Part shown: in pieces, positions 8,128 to 15,290 of the stretch
Layout of the letters: each line of letters begins with the position of its first letter
How positions within the stretch are numbered: the first letter of the stretch is position 1
Notes under the pieces: model-generated
Seen by the model: the letters and a program-made list of their open reading frames with translations, nothing else
Database searches by the model: none
Told to the model about the DNA's origin: nothing
Translations under genes and position numbers: made by a program
DNA from: Clostridiaceae bacterium
GTDB lineage: Bacteria; Bacillota; Clostridia; Saccharofermentanales; Saccharofermentanaceae
Direction: 5' to 3'
Assembly: GCA_012728275.1 (NCBI GenBank)
Contig: JAAYFK010000016.1
Location: 1-54,390 of the forward strand
DNA length: 54,390 nt

Positions 8128-8770
8128 TCTTATTTCCCCCCTTCTTCTTATGAACCATGGATCCACCAAGTTTCACAAAACCAATAACGATAAGCTTTCC
8201 TAGCTCATAGAATCCTATTGACATAAGAACTCCAAGTGCTATGCAAGTAAGTCCAATACCTATTGGAAGTAAAGCTCCTCCAGGCATAGAGAAAATAGAA
8301 AGAATACCTACAACGAACATAATTAATCCTGCAATCGCTGTTACAACTCCAGATAAGACCAGAGCACCAATTGTAATTAGTATTGAGATAACAATTACTA
8401 GAAGAGCAATAACCAATGCAATAACTACTGGTGAGAAAGGCAAAGCACAAATCGCAAGTAGAACTATCCATATAGCACTAAGCTTAACTTTTCCTTTTTC
8501 TTTCTTAGCTTCTTGAGAAGAATCATTATTAATATTACTATCATTGCTTTCTGAAAGTTCTTCCTTGATATAGTTCTTATCTACACACTCAACAATAATC
8601 TTCTTAGCAAGTTCCTTTGGCGTTCCGAGCGCCTCAATAGTGCTTGTCTCATTCTCCTGACCAGCTTCCTCTAGGTATTCCCTATAGAATTCAAGCGCCT
8701 TTTGCTTATCGCTCTCAGGCAATCTCTTTAGGCAATTACTTAACTCGGAAATGTATTCTTCTTTATTCAT
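8120..8770 (-). CDS. DUF1700/HAAS-domain membrane protein
   Basis: In this 216-residue protein, residues 1-65 are the HAAS signalling domain (MNKEEYISELSNCLKRLPE, then ALEFYREYLEEAG, EALGTPKELAKKII). A polar linker follows, and then about four transmembrane segments (about 95-210) rich in Val, Ile, Ala and Gly. HAAS/DUF1700 proteins typically follow a PadR gene, and here the start overlaps the end of PadR by 8 nt and the end overlaps DUF4097 by 8 nt, so translation is coupled. The likely role is a membrane partner in an envelope-related response; the ligand is unknown. Confidence 0.87.
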   Translation of the reverse strand: MNKEEYISELSNCLKRLPESDKQKALEFYREYLEEAGQENETSTIEALGTPKELAKKIIVECVDKNYIKEELSESNDSNINNDSSQEAKKEKGKVKLSAIWIVLLAICALPFSPVVIALVIALLVIVISILITIGALVLSGVVTAIAGLIMFVVGILSIFSMPGGALLPIGIGLTCIALGVLMSIGFYELGKLIVIGFVKLGGSMVHKKKGGNKNA

Positions 8771-9080
8771 TTCCCTTACCCTCCATCAAACGATTAATAG
8801 CTTCTACAAACTTGCTCCATTCCATTAAATAGAAATCAAACTTTGTCTTGCCTTCATCCGTCAGTTTGTAATACCTTCTGTTACGTCCTTGAAAAGGCTC
8901 ATCATATGTCTCAAGACAATTGTCCTTCTCTAATCGTCTAAGAACTGGATATAATGTCGACTCAGAAATATCAACAACGGACTTAACTTGCTGAGTCAAA
9001 GTGTACCCATAAGCGTCACCCTCAGTAAGTACAGCTAATACGCACGCATCAAGTAGAGGTGCACCTAATTGAAAAACCAT
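8763..9080 (-). CDS. PadR-family transcriptional regulator
   Basis: This 105-residue winged helix has the PadR signature: DACVLAVLTEGDAYGYTLTQQV, SESTLYPVLRRLEKDNCLETYDE, and NRRYYKLTDEGK. It is of the short PadR-s2 type with a single C-terminal dimer helix (FDFYLMEWSKFVEAINRLM). It leads the operon with DUF1700/HAAS and DUF4097. A 19-bp palindrome overlaps its -10 box, fitting autorepression. The effector is unknown; PadR proteins of this arrangement often respond to envelope stress or antimicrobials. Confidence 0.92.
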   Translation of the reverse strand: MVFQLGAPLLDACVLAVLTEGDAYGYTLTQQVKSVVDISESTLYPVLRRLEKDNCLETYDEPFQGRNRRYYKLTDEGKTKFDFYLMEWSKFVEAINRLMEGKGNE

Positions 9081-9113
9081 ACTCTATCTCCTTTCATATT
9101 GTATTTATGATGG

Positions 9114-9143
9114 TATTATACGTCGTATAATATTGTACGTCAA
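9114..9143 (-). promoter_or_regulatory. PadR-operon promoter with palindromic operator
   Basis: The minus strand shows -35 TTGACG (9138-9143), a 17-nt spacer and -10 TATAAT (9115-9120). A perfect palindrome, TATTATACG (9114-9122), one base, CGTATAATA (9124-9132), covers the -10 and most of the spacer. This is the natural site for PadR binding, although the protein-site pair is inferred. Confidence 0.82.
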
Positions 9144-9152
9144 TATACTTGC

Positions 9153-9189
9153 AAAAAAATTTGCATGTTATATCGAAATATAAACATGC
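9153..9189 (-). terminator. Terminator of the GNAT/methyltransferase operon
   Basis: GCATGTTATAT (9163-9173), loop CGAA, and 9178-9189 form an 11-bp stem with one extra A. On the minus strand it is followed by AAATTTTTTTG. It lies 66 bp after the end of the broken methyltransferase gene. Confidence 0.85.
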
Positions 9190-9254
9190 ATTGCTATATC
9201 GGCTTCTTATATAAACAGATTGCTGCGCTTAATCTTAGGCACTCTGCAATACTA

Positions 9255-9954
9255 TTACTTCACTTTTGCTGTAAAAAACAATCTAGGGAAATCAAAAATA
9301 ATATTACCGTCTTTTTGCTTTGGATAAGCAGTTACTATTCTATCGAGAATGTCTTTTTCGAACTCCTGTATACTCTCTTTGTCATCGCCAAGCGCCTGAA
9401 TATATGGACGCAAGCCTGTCCCACGATACCAATCAAGAATCGCTTCATGCGAGGGCATTGTGTGCTTATAGGTTGTCATCCAAACGTTGATGTCTTCGCA
9501 TCTTGTTGCGAGCAGATCATAGTAGTCGTTAGCCCTCAAGTGATAGAAAGTTCTCGAGTCGTTAATGCGGCTCTTCCATCTGCTTGACGCAATTGTTTCC
9601 CGAATCAACAAGTAAATCGGCTCATCATAGTTATATGGTTGCTGAATCGCTAAGTAACCGCCTGACTTAACCGCATTAATAATGTCATTAATAAGCTTGT
9701 CGTGGTTCGGAACCCATTGAATGCATGCGTTCGAGAACACCAAATCAAACCTATGCTTCATTGTCTCCAGATCTTTTGAGGCATCGGCTACTTCGAAAAG
9801 CATATGTGAATCATCTTTGTAGTCAGCTCTTGCTTGCTCGATCATATTACTAGAGTAATCAACACCCAAGATATCCACATCCGGAAATTGTTTCCTTAGC
9901 AGGTCTCGTCCTCTCTTTTTCGAAAAGTAAATACTTTGTCGGGTCCCAATTCAT
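9255..9954 (-). pseudogene. Trans-aconitate 2-methyltransferase-like gene with internal deletion and frameshift
   Basis: From the ATG at 9954 the reading is MNWDPTKYLLFEKERTRPA, the typical start of Tam-like methyltransferases, but it runs to a stop after about 31 codons. The rest of the protein resumes in another frame as LLRKQFPDVDILGVDYSSNM. It then matches the family to its end (FDLVFSNACIQWVPNH, SGGYLAIQQPYNYDEP, MPSHEAILDWYRGTGLRPY, FPRLFFTAKVK). Compared with full-length Tam (about 250 residues) roughly 25 codons are missing, and these include the GCGPGNS loop that binds S-adenosylmethionine (motif I). A GTG at 9878 could start a 207-residue fragment, but that would lack the cofactor site. 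The gene begins 2 nt after the acetyltransferase stop, so the two were an operon. A sequencing error could explain the frame change but not the missing segment. Confidence 0.82.
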
Positions 9955-9956
9955 AA

Positions 9957-10727
9957 TTATTGCATCTTCTTTCTATACCAATATGTGTAATTCGTGCAAA
10001 AACCCATTTTCGAGTATAGCGCTATAGCGCGCTTGTTTTCTCTAACGACTTGAAGATATGCCTTTCTTGCACCAAACTCGTAGGCCTTCGCGAAAATGTC
10101 ATTTATTAGCTTCTCTGCAAGACCTTTTCTTCTATATTCTTCAAAGACAAAAACGTTATACAAACCTAAATAAATACCGTCAGCGACGCCCATCGCGCAA
10201 GCTATGTCTCTTCCATCAACCGAAACCTTTGCTCCAAATACCTCACCCTTAATCTTGGAATGAATGCGTTTGGCAATTTGCATCTTCTCATATTCTACAG
10301 ACTCAAGCTTCGCACTGCACTCTTCCCAAGAGCTATCAAGAGGTCCAACTTCAAAGACATAATTTGCTGGATAATCGAGCTCCTTTGTGCTTTTCGAACT
10401 CTCCAGAGACATACTCATTATGTAGGTAGGCGTTACAATATTGTAGTCTCTTTTCGAAAGAATGATATCCATATCAATATTCTTAGGCGTTATCTTAAAG
10501 TTACAAGGAAGTCCACGGCGCGCATACTCCCCCTCACAATAGGCTATCTTGTCATTAAGATCCAATTCGCCTTTCTCGAGAACATAAATCGAATTGGCTC
10601 TATCAGTATAGCCATCACTAAATTGCATAAGCCAGCCGTCATAAAGCACATAATCCAACGCAGGATGTGCGTCTAATGATAACCTCTCAAATAAATCAAC
10701 ATCGTCCATACGTATCTCCATCTCCAC
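9957..10727 (-). CDS. GNAT-family N-acetyltransferase
   Basis: This is a 256-residue protein whose C-terminal 110 residues are a GNAT fold. They show YLGLYNVFVFEEYRRKGLAEKLI (motif A, with R-R-K-G-L-A as the acetyl-CoA pyrophosphate loop), AYLQVVRENKRAIALYSKMGF (motif B) and a C-terminal YTYWYRKK. The N-terminal half (WLMQFSDGYTDRANSIYVLEKG, about residues 32-53) resembles the two-lobed GNATs in which a degenerate first lobe precedes the active one. The substrate is not predictable. It sits upstream of, and almost touching, the broken methyltransferase. Confidence 0.83.
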   Translation of the reverse strand: MEMEIRMDDVDLFERLSLDAHPALDYVLYDGWLMQFSDGYTDRANSIYVLEKGELDLNDKIAYCEGEYARRGLPCNFKITPKNIDMDIILSKRDYNIVTPTYIMSMSLESSKSTKELDYPANYVFEVGPLDSSWEECSAKLESVEYEKMQIAKRIHSKIKGEVFGAKVSVDGRDIACAMGVADGIYLGLYNVFVFEEYRRKGLAEKLINDIFAKAYEFGARKAYLQVVRENKRAIALYSKMGFCTNYTYWYRKKMQ

Positions 10728-10854
10728 CCTACTTGTTCTCTCGGTTATTACATTAGAATGACTCGATAATGCAGGAATTTATACTGTAAGCACTAAATCT
10801 TCACATTAATTAACTAATAACTATGATTGAAGCTCAAAATCGACATGAGTTCCA

Positions 10855-12435
10855 TTATCTAAGGCCACGTCTAGCAAAATATTGATAGTACAAAGAGTCG
10901 CTTGTCTGTGGCGAAGCAAAATTATTTTTTTCAGCTAATTGATTCAATGACTCAAAAGCGAAATAGTCAACTTTCGGATTGACGCCTTGAGTATACGTTT
11001 TTACTATCTCTCTTCTGAACTCGACATAAGGAGTAACGCTGCCTACCAAAAATATCAGAAGTGCTAGTAATAAAACCGGCTTAGTTAAGAAATTACGTAC
11101 CTTCCCAACATCTGGCTTACTATACGAAATCATCTCGAGTACACTTTGAATAAACTCTATCGCTATATAAGTTACGAAAGGAATTGATACTCTCATCGCA
11201 AAGTCATAACCCGCTCCCATTTGAATAAGAGGAACAAACAAGAGCATAATCATTGAAATGAAGAACGCCTTATTCTTTAAGAAAGACTTCTTCTTATGTA
11301 ATACTATTATTAGTACAAAAACTCCTACTTCAAGTAACATGAATCCCAAATAGAAAGACACAAAATTCCAAATCTCAGCAGAACTTCCCGTCTTAATAGC
11401 GTTCATTAATACTCCATGAAAACGCAATCCAACATTGACTTCGTTCTCACCATAGATTGCATCATTCGACACAATAGAATTTGACATATAGTAGACCGCA
11501 TACGGCACTCCTATTGCAATTAGAGCCAAAACATTCTGCTCCGTGAACGTATTCTTTATTAATTCCTTGAAGGACGGTTTCTCATCGATAATTATTGATA
11601 TAGCTTTAGCAACACAAATGCCTACAATTCCAACAAACGGGAAAGGACCAAAAGGCAAAGCCATAATTCCTATAAAAGCCAGATTATCTATCTTCTTCTC
11701 GTTAATCACGCACATAGTAACTAACCAACTCACTATCGCTTGATTGTAAACCCAAAATAAACACGTAGAGTTTGAACTAAATTGGAAATATCTAGCCCAC
11801 CATTCTATATGATCCGTAACCGGATACTTCGTTATCTCCTTACCAACGACATCAAGCCCACTAAACATAATGAACATAAGAACCGCAACAATCGGCAAAA
11901 CTTTCCCGCCCTTTGATGTCAACAAAACAACAAACAAAAGTGCCAGATAAACACCTACCCCACTCCAAATGAATAAGAATATGTTACCAGTTAAGTAGGC
12001 GGCGAATATGGAACCACTAATTGCAAAAACCATCTTTCCAAAAAAAGCAGGTAAAACCCATTGACCAATATAATAAGAAAGAATTTGCTCTCCCGAGTAG
12101 GATACAGGCCATTCGTACTTGATCATATCTCGAAAAATAGCATTACGAATAACATTGTCACTAGATTGATGAATGAAGCCTCCTTGACCAGCAAGCAAGC
12201 ACCATACGACCGTTATTACACCTACTATAACTAAGGTTCTCTTTGAGATAGTAATCTCTGAGATGGCTCCATCATCACTATTTGTGTATTTCTTGAAACT
12301 ATACAAAGCGAAAGCAAGACACGCAGTAAAAACTATAGCAAACATTAAGCTGAACCAACCAAAAATGAAAAAAACTACAGGAATAGCAGAATACATAATA
12401 GTAGCGAAACGCAACTTAGAATATGAAAGCTTCAT
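10855..12435 (-). CDS. Polytopic membrane protein, possible GT-C-type glycosyltransferase
   Basis: The 526 residues have at least eleven hydrophobic segments and a first extracytoplasmic loop with HQSSDNVIRNAIFRDMIKYEWPV. Acidic residues in this first large loop, followed by many helices, are the general plan of GT-C transferases that use lipid-linked sugars, but I see no diagnostic motif and do not recognise the family. The C-terminus is a soluble tail. I chose the ATG at 12435 (MKLSYSKLRF), with AGGAG 14 nt before it; longer in-frame TTG or ATG starts to 12516 reach the tRNA terminator and lack a ribosome site. It stands alone between the tRNA-Thr terminator and a 127-bp gap before the GNAT gene. 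Confidence 0.6.
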   Translation of the reverse strand: MKLSYSKLRFATIMYSAIPVVFFIFGWFSLMFAIVFTACLAFALYSFKKYTNSDDGAISEITISKRTLVIVGVITVVWCLLAGQGGFIHQSSDNVIRNAIFRDMIKYEWPVSYSGEQILSYYIGQWVLPAFFGKMVFAISGSIFAAYLTGNIFLFIWSGVGVYLALLFVVLLTSKGGKVLPIVAVLMFIMFSGLDVVGKEITKYPVTDHIEWWARYFQFSSNSTCLFWVYNQAIVSWLVTMCVINEKKIDNLAFIGIMALPFGPFPFVGIVGICVAKAISIIIDEKPSFKELIKNTFTEQNVLALIAIGVPYAVYYMSNSIVSNDAIYGENEVNVGLRFHGVLMNAIKTGSSAEIWNFVSFYLGFMLLEVGVFVLIIVLHKKKSFLKNKAFFISMIMLLFVPLIQMGAGYDFAMRVSIPFVTYIAIEFIQSVLEMISYSKPDVGKVRNFLTKPVLLLALLIFLVGSVTPYVEFRREIVKTYTQGVNPKVDYFAFESLNQLAEKNNFASPQTSDSLYYQYFARRGLR

Positions 12436-12521
12436 ACTGTATCTTGAATCTCCTATCTCCCAAAAACATGCATAAACATCCTTTAGTAATAGTATCATCA
12501 AACTCTTGAATAACAAATAAA

Positions 12522-12552
12522 AATCCTCAATATCACTAGAATATTGAGGATT
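12522..12552 (-). terminator. Terminator of tRNA-Thr
   Basis: AATCCTCAATAT (12522-12533) and ATATTGAGGATT (12541-12552) form a perfect 12-bp stem with a 7-nt loop. On the minus strand it is followed by TTTTTATTTG. It starts 4 nt after the CCA end of the tRNA. Confidence 0.9.
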
Positions 12553-12556
12553 AATA

Positions 12557-12632
12557 TGGAGCCGATTGCGAGACTCGAACTCGCGACCTGCTGATTACAA
12601 ATCAGCTGCTCTACCAACTGAGCTAAGTCGGC
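12557..12632 (-). tRNA. tRNA-Thr (anticodon TGT)
   Basis: The minus strand starts GCCGACTTAGCTCAGTTGG and has anticodon loop TTTGTAA flanked by CTGAT/ATCAG (anticodon TGT), T arm GCGAG-TTCGAGT-CTCGC, and encoded CCA (12557-12559). The acceptor stem GCCGACT/AATCGGC contains one C-A mismatch (position 6 with 67), where a G would be expected. It may be tolerated or be a mutation. Confidence 0.95.
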
Positions 12633-12662
12633 GTAAATAACCAGATGCTTCACGCACGAGAA

Positions 12663-12691
12663 ATTATATATAAAGACTGTTTTGATGTCAA
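12663..12691 (-). promoter_or_regulatory. Consensus promoter of tRNA-Thr
   Basis: The minus strand carries TTGACA (12686-12691), exactly 17 nt, then TATAAT (12663-12668): a perfect sigma-A promoter 30 bp ahead of the mature tRNA 5' end, as expected for a strongly expressed stable RNA. Confidence 0.92.
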
Positions 12692-12766
12692 CCGTTTTAC
12701 CAAAAGAAAATCGATAATGATATAATATAATCAAAACACAGAGCAGATTAAGTATAGGAGGCCCTC

Positions 12767-13711
12767 ATGGCAATTATCACTATCTCGAGACAGAACGGAA
12801 GCCTTGGCGACGAAATAGCTCAGTACCTTTCTGACAAGCTTGGATGTGATATCATCGATCGAGAATATGCTTTATCAAACTTTTTTGGAGAGCAATCTTC
12901 CGGATCAATAGAGAGGCTTAACGAGAGTGCAAAGTTTTTCCTTTCTTCATCTTCAGGTTCTGATATTACTTACAAGGACATACTTATCAAGCATATCACG
13001 GAACTTGCTCAAGATGCTACTCCTGGTCACGACATTATCTTAGTGGGTCTTGGTGGTTGCGTTATATGTGCCAACTGCCCCTATGCTGTAAACATTCGAG
13101 TCTGCGCTAGTGAAGATACTAGAACTAACAGAATAGCTAGAAGATTCAATCTTGATTACGAATCGGCAAGAACTTCTGTTGAGACGGCAGATCGTAAACA
13201 CAAAAGATTCGTAAGTGTTCTTTTCGAAAAAGATTTAAGCAACCCTGAACTGTTTGATATTACGCTTAATACGGACAACTCATCTGTAGAGGAAGCTTCC
13301 GCTGCTGCTCTTGCGCTAATCGAAGCGAAGAACAGACGCGCTAAGATTGCCATAGAGACCAAAGAAGTAGGCGCAATTGACCACCAAGCTGAAGCAATCG
13401 TCTTCAAAAATGATACCGAGGCGGAATTCGCTCACATCCTCGACATGTATGAGATTGAATGGCTTTACGAACCAAAAACCTTCCCTATCGAATATGATGC
13501 AGAAGGCAACATTAAAATGGCATTTTCTCCTGACTTCTATCTTCCTAAGTTTGATATCTACTTAGAGCTAACGACGATGGAGCAGAAATATGTGACTATT
13601 AAGAATAAAAAGGTACGTAAAGTACGCGAAATGTATCCTGGAACAAATGTCAGAATTGTATATAAGAAAGATTTCCTAAGTCTTGTCGAAAGACTTAAGA
13701 GATTTTGCTAA
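12767..13711 (+). CDS. Cytidylate-kinase-like protein fused to a PD-(D/E)xK-like C-terminal domain
   Basis: In this 314-residue protein, residues 1-190 match the cytidylate kinase-like (Cytidylate_kin2) family. They start MAIITISRQNGSLGDEIAQY, a nucleotide-binding loop in which SRQNGS replaces the classical GxxGxGKS, and continue with LGCDIIDREY, IILVGLGGCV and RIARRFNLD. Residues from about 215 to 314 form a second domain (EFAHILDMYEIEWLYEP, FPIEYDAEGN, AFSPDFYLPKFDIYLELT, KKVRKVREMYP). Its PDFYLP...YLELT core looks like the PDx(n)(D/E)xK pattern of nuclease folds, with Thr where the catalytic Lys would be, so catalysis is doubtful. AGGAGG precedes the ATG. It lies 30 bp upstream of hpt on the same strand, hinting at a nucleotide-related role. 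The activity is unknown. Confidence 0.72.
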   Translation: MAIITISRQNGSLGDEIAQYLSDKLGCDIIDREYALSNFFGEQSSGSIERLNESAKFFLSSSSGSDITYKDILIKHITELAQDATPGHDIILVGLGGCVICANCPYAVNIRVCASEDTRTNRIARRFNLDYESARTSVETADRKHKRFVSVLFEKDLSNPELFDITLNTDNSSVEEASAAALALIEAKNRRAKIAIETKEVGAIDHQAEAIVFKNDTEAEFAHILDMYEIEWLYEPKTFPIEYDAEGNIKMAFSPDFYLPKFDIYLELTTMEQKYVTIKNKKVRKVREMYPGTNVRIVYKKDFLSLVERLKRFC

Positions 13712-13741
13712 TGAATCCAAAGCTTTTAAGGAAGGTGTTTT

Positions 13742-14290
13742 ATGTCTCACATTCTTGGAAACAGCATCGAAATTAGTAGAATAGTATTTGATGAAGAGAC
13801 TATCAGGAAACGTGTTATCGAATTGGGTCAAATGATTACCAAGGACTTTTACGGACAAGAAGTTGTCCTAATAGGGGTATTAAAAGGTTCTTTGTACTTT
13901 TTCTCGGATTTGTCTCGTTCAATAGATTTGCCATTGAAATTGGATACAATAGGCTTTGGATCTATCCCTGATACTACTTCAAGAACAGGGGTTGTTCGTA
14001 TCACCAAGGATATCGATGTAGATATTACTGGCAAGTCAGTAATAATTGTTGAAGATGTTATTAGAACGGGTCTCACTACTGCCTATCTAATATCAAATAT
14101 TGAATCAAAGAAACCAGCAAGCATATCGCTTTGTAGCATGCTTCTTAACCCAGATAGACTTCTTATGACTATTCCCGTTAAATACTATGGATTCGAAATT
14201 ACGGACCAATGGCTTATAGGATACGGAATGGATTTAGACGAGGTTGGACGTAACTTACCATATATTGCCGAGACATCTCGCAAACAGTAA
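13742..14290 (+). CDS. hpt: Hypoxanthine(-guanine) phosphoribosyltransferase
   Basis: This 182-residue type I phosphoribosyltransferase has every family element. LIGVLKGSLYFFSDL is the LKG loop, SRTGVVRITKDIDVDITGKSV is the flexible loop and hinge, and VIIVEDVIRTGLTT is the PRPP-binding loop. The purine-contact end is GFEITDQWLIGYGMDLD and RNLPYI. The PRPP loop reads EDVIRTGLT rather than the commoner EDIIDTGLT, a mild variation. The enzyme salvages hypoxanthine or guanine to IMP or GMP in the cytoplasm. AAGGAAGG precedes the ATG. It probably shares a transcript with the kinase-like gene 30 bp upstream and ends before the hairpin at 14326. Confidence 0.93.
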   Translation: MSHILGNSIEISRIVFDEETIRKRVIELGQMITKDFYGQEVVLIGVLKGSLYFFSDLSRSIDLPLKLDTIGFGSIPDTTSRTGVVRITKDIDVDITGKSVIIVEDVIRTGLTTAYLISNIESKKPASISLCSMLLNPDRLLMTIPVKYYGFEITDQWLIGYGMDLDEVGRNLPYIAETSRKQ

Positions 14291-14325
14291 TCTATTTATG
14301 ATTAGATTTGTATTCTAAACAATGA

Positions 14326-14351
14326 AAAGGAAACTAGTACTAGTCTCCTTT
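14326..14351 (-). terminator. Terminator of the large RNA (also after hpt)
   Basis: Minus-strand AAAGGAGACTAG (14340-14351) pairs with CTAGTTTCCTTT (14326-14337), 12 positions including one G-U, around a very small loop, followed by TTTTCATTGTTT. Read on the plus strand the G-U becomes A-C, but a T-rich stretch also follows there, so it may serve hpt as well. Confidence 0.75.
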
Positions 14352-14981
14352 CTTTGTTACATTCAAGCTACTATTGTAGCATACGAAAGCTCCAGCGAAC
14401 CTCATCGATAACTCACCTAAGGAGTATGTATTCAATATCTCCGGCGCCCTTTACATCCTCACGAGTCTAATCTATCATAACGCTTAATTAACTGTTCTAC
14501 CGACTCTAGCAACTAATCTAATATGCTATTCACCGACTGGTTCGACATTTCTCTGTTAGGCTTCCAACGTCACTCTCAAGTGCATCTACCTAAACCACAA
14601 CGGTTACTCGGTCAGTTCAACTAAGTTGCTGTTTGTCGTTCGGACTTCGAATTCTACCTGTCGACGGTGACATCTCACCTAGTCGCGGAAATGATATCCG
14701 AATCAACTAAACTGTTACGATATGCGACTTGTTGATGTCACCATCTCGTCAATCGCTCTCGTCTTTCCCTACCTCAATAATCTTTAGCTTCGTTTCTTAT
14801 AGAATCTCAATAATCGCTTGGGTCTCAGTACAACTAAGAAAACAACTCAATAACTAGATTCTACTTGTTTCTTCGGCTTCGCCATAAGTCTTCACACATA
14901 TGGTTCTTCCCTACGCTCGCCTTATTGATTCGGGCGGCCTCCGTGAATGAAAAACTATCGTTTCCGTATTCTCTGGAGCTA
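14326..14981 (-). ncRNA. Candidate large structured non-coding RNA (~650 nt)
   Basis: No coding frame of use exists here on either strand, yet the minus strand has the marks of an RNA gene. It has a TTGTAT/17/TATAAT promoter (14987-15015) and a helix joining its ends (AGCTCCAG 14973-14980 with CTGGAGCT 14388-14395). A 12-bp helix (14734-14745 with 14663-14674) encloses AGTCGC/GCGACT (14724-14729 with 14681-14686) and ATATC/GATAT (14719-14723 with 14694-14698). An 8-bp helix pairs 14856-14863 with 14800-14807. Local hairpins lie at 14571-14582, 14507-14528 and 14367-14380, and a terminator at 14326-14351. In three stems a pair is G-U in this strand but would be A-C in the other. Size and ornateness recall OLE, ROOL and GOLLD, but I cannot place it in a class. 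Its function is unknown. Confidence 0.75.
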
Positions 14982-14986
14982 CTTAT

Positions 14987-15015
14987 ATTATAGTAGGCAC
15001 TCCCTTGTAATACAA
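14987..15015 (-). promoter_or_regulatory. Promoter of the large RNA
   Basis: On the minus strand -35 TTGTAT (15010-15015), a 17-nt spacer and a perfect -10 TATAAT (14987-14992). The predicted start at about 14979-14982 coincides with the 5' strand of the end-closing helix. Confidence 0.8.
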
Positions 15016-15065
15016 CCGTAATAAAAGTTCAAAAAAACTGACATCTTCTTGTGCAACCTGTACAC

Positions 15066-15099
15066 TTAGCACAAGCCATACGCCGTGGTATAATATAAT
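15066..15099 (+). promoter_or_regulatory. Promoter of the short divergent RNA
   Basis: Plus strand -35-like TTAGCA (15066-15071), a 17-nt spacer, then TATAAT (15089-15094) preceded by TG at the extended -10 position. A second TATAAT overlaps at 15094-15099. It faces away from the large-RNA promoter, with about 50 bp between the two -35 boxes. Confidence 0.65.
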
Positions 15100-15100
15100 G

Positions 15101-15160
15101 GTTGTGTGAATTGCACAGTATAAATTTGAAAGGGCTGCATATAGTAGCCCTTTTGTTTTG
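15101..15160 (+). ncRNA. Candidate small RNA of about 60 nt
   Basis: From the predicted start near 15101 the transcript has a short hairpin TGTG/CACA and then a strong intrinsic terminator: AAAGGGCTGC (15129-15138), loop ATATA, GTAGCCCTTT (15144-15153), then TTGTTTTG. The stem has a G-U pair in this orientation that would be C-A on the other strand. There is no open frame with a ribosome site inside. It could instead be a terminated leader for the MscS gene, but that gene has its own promoter-like TTGACA/18/TATACA at 15236-15265. Confidence 0.55.
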
Positions 15161-15290
15161 TGATAAATAGTCTATTATAGTGCCATTAGTGATTAATGAT
15201 TATTATTATCTTATTATATGGTTTAGGAGCAATTGTTGACATTTTTGCTCGCCTAGTGATATACAAGCAATAGACTGGAAGGTGGTACTT

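Noticed and set aside
12498..12734. 78-codon minus-strand frame over the tRNA-Thr gene
   Set aside because: It runs through the tRNA and its promoter and has no ribosome site.
14326..14981. tmRNA, RNase P RNA or group I/II intron in the protein-free region
   Set aside because: I see no tRNA-like Ala ends with CCA, no RNase P core motifs that I can recognise, no intron domain V/VI or splice context, and no reverse transcriptase. The region also has its own promoter and terminator.
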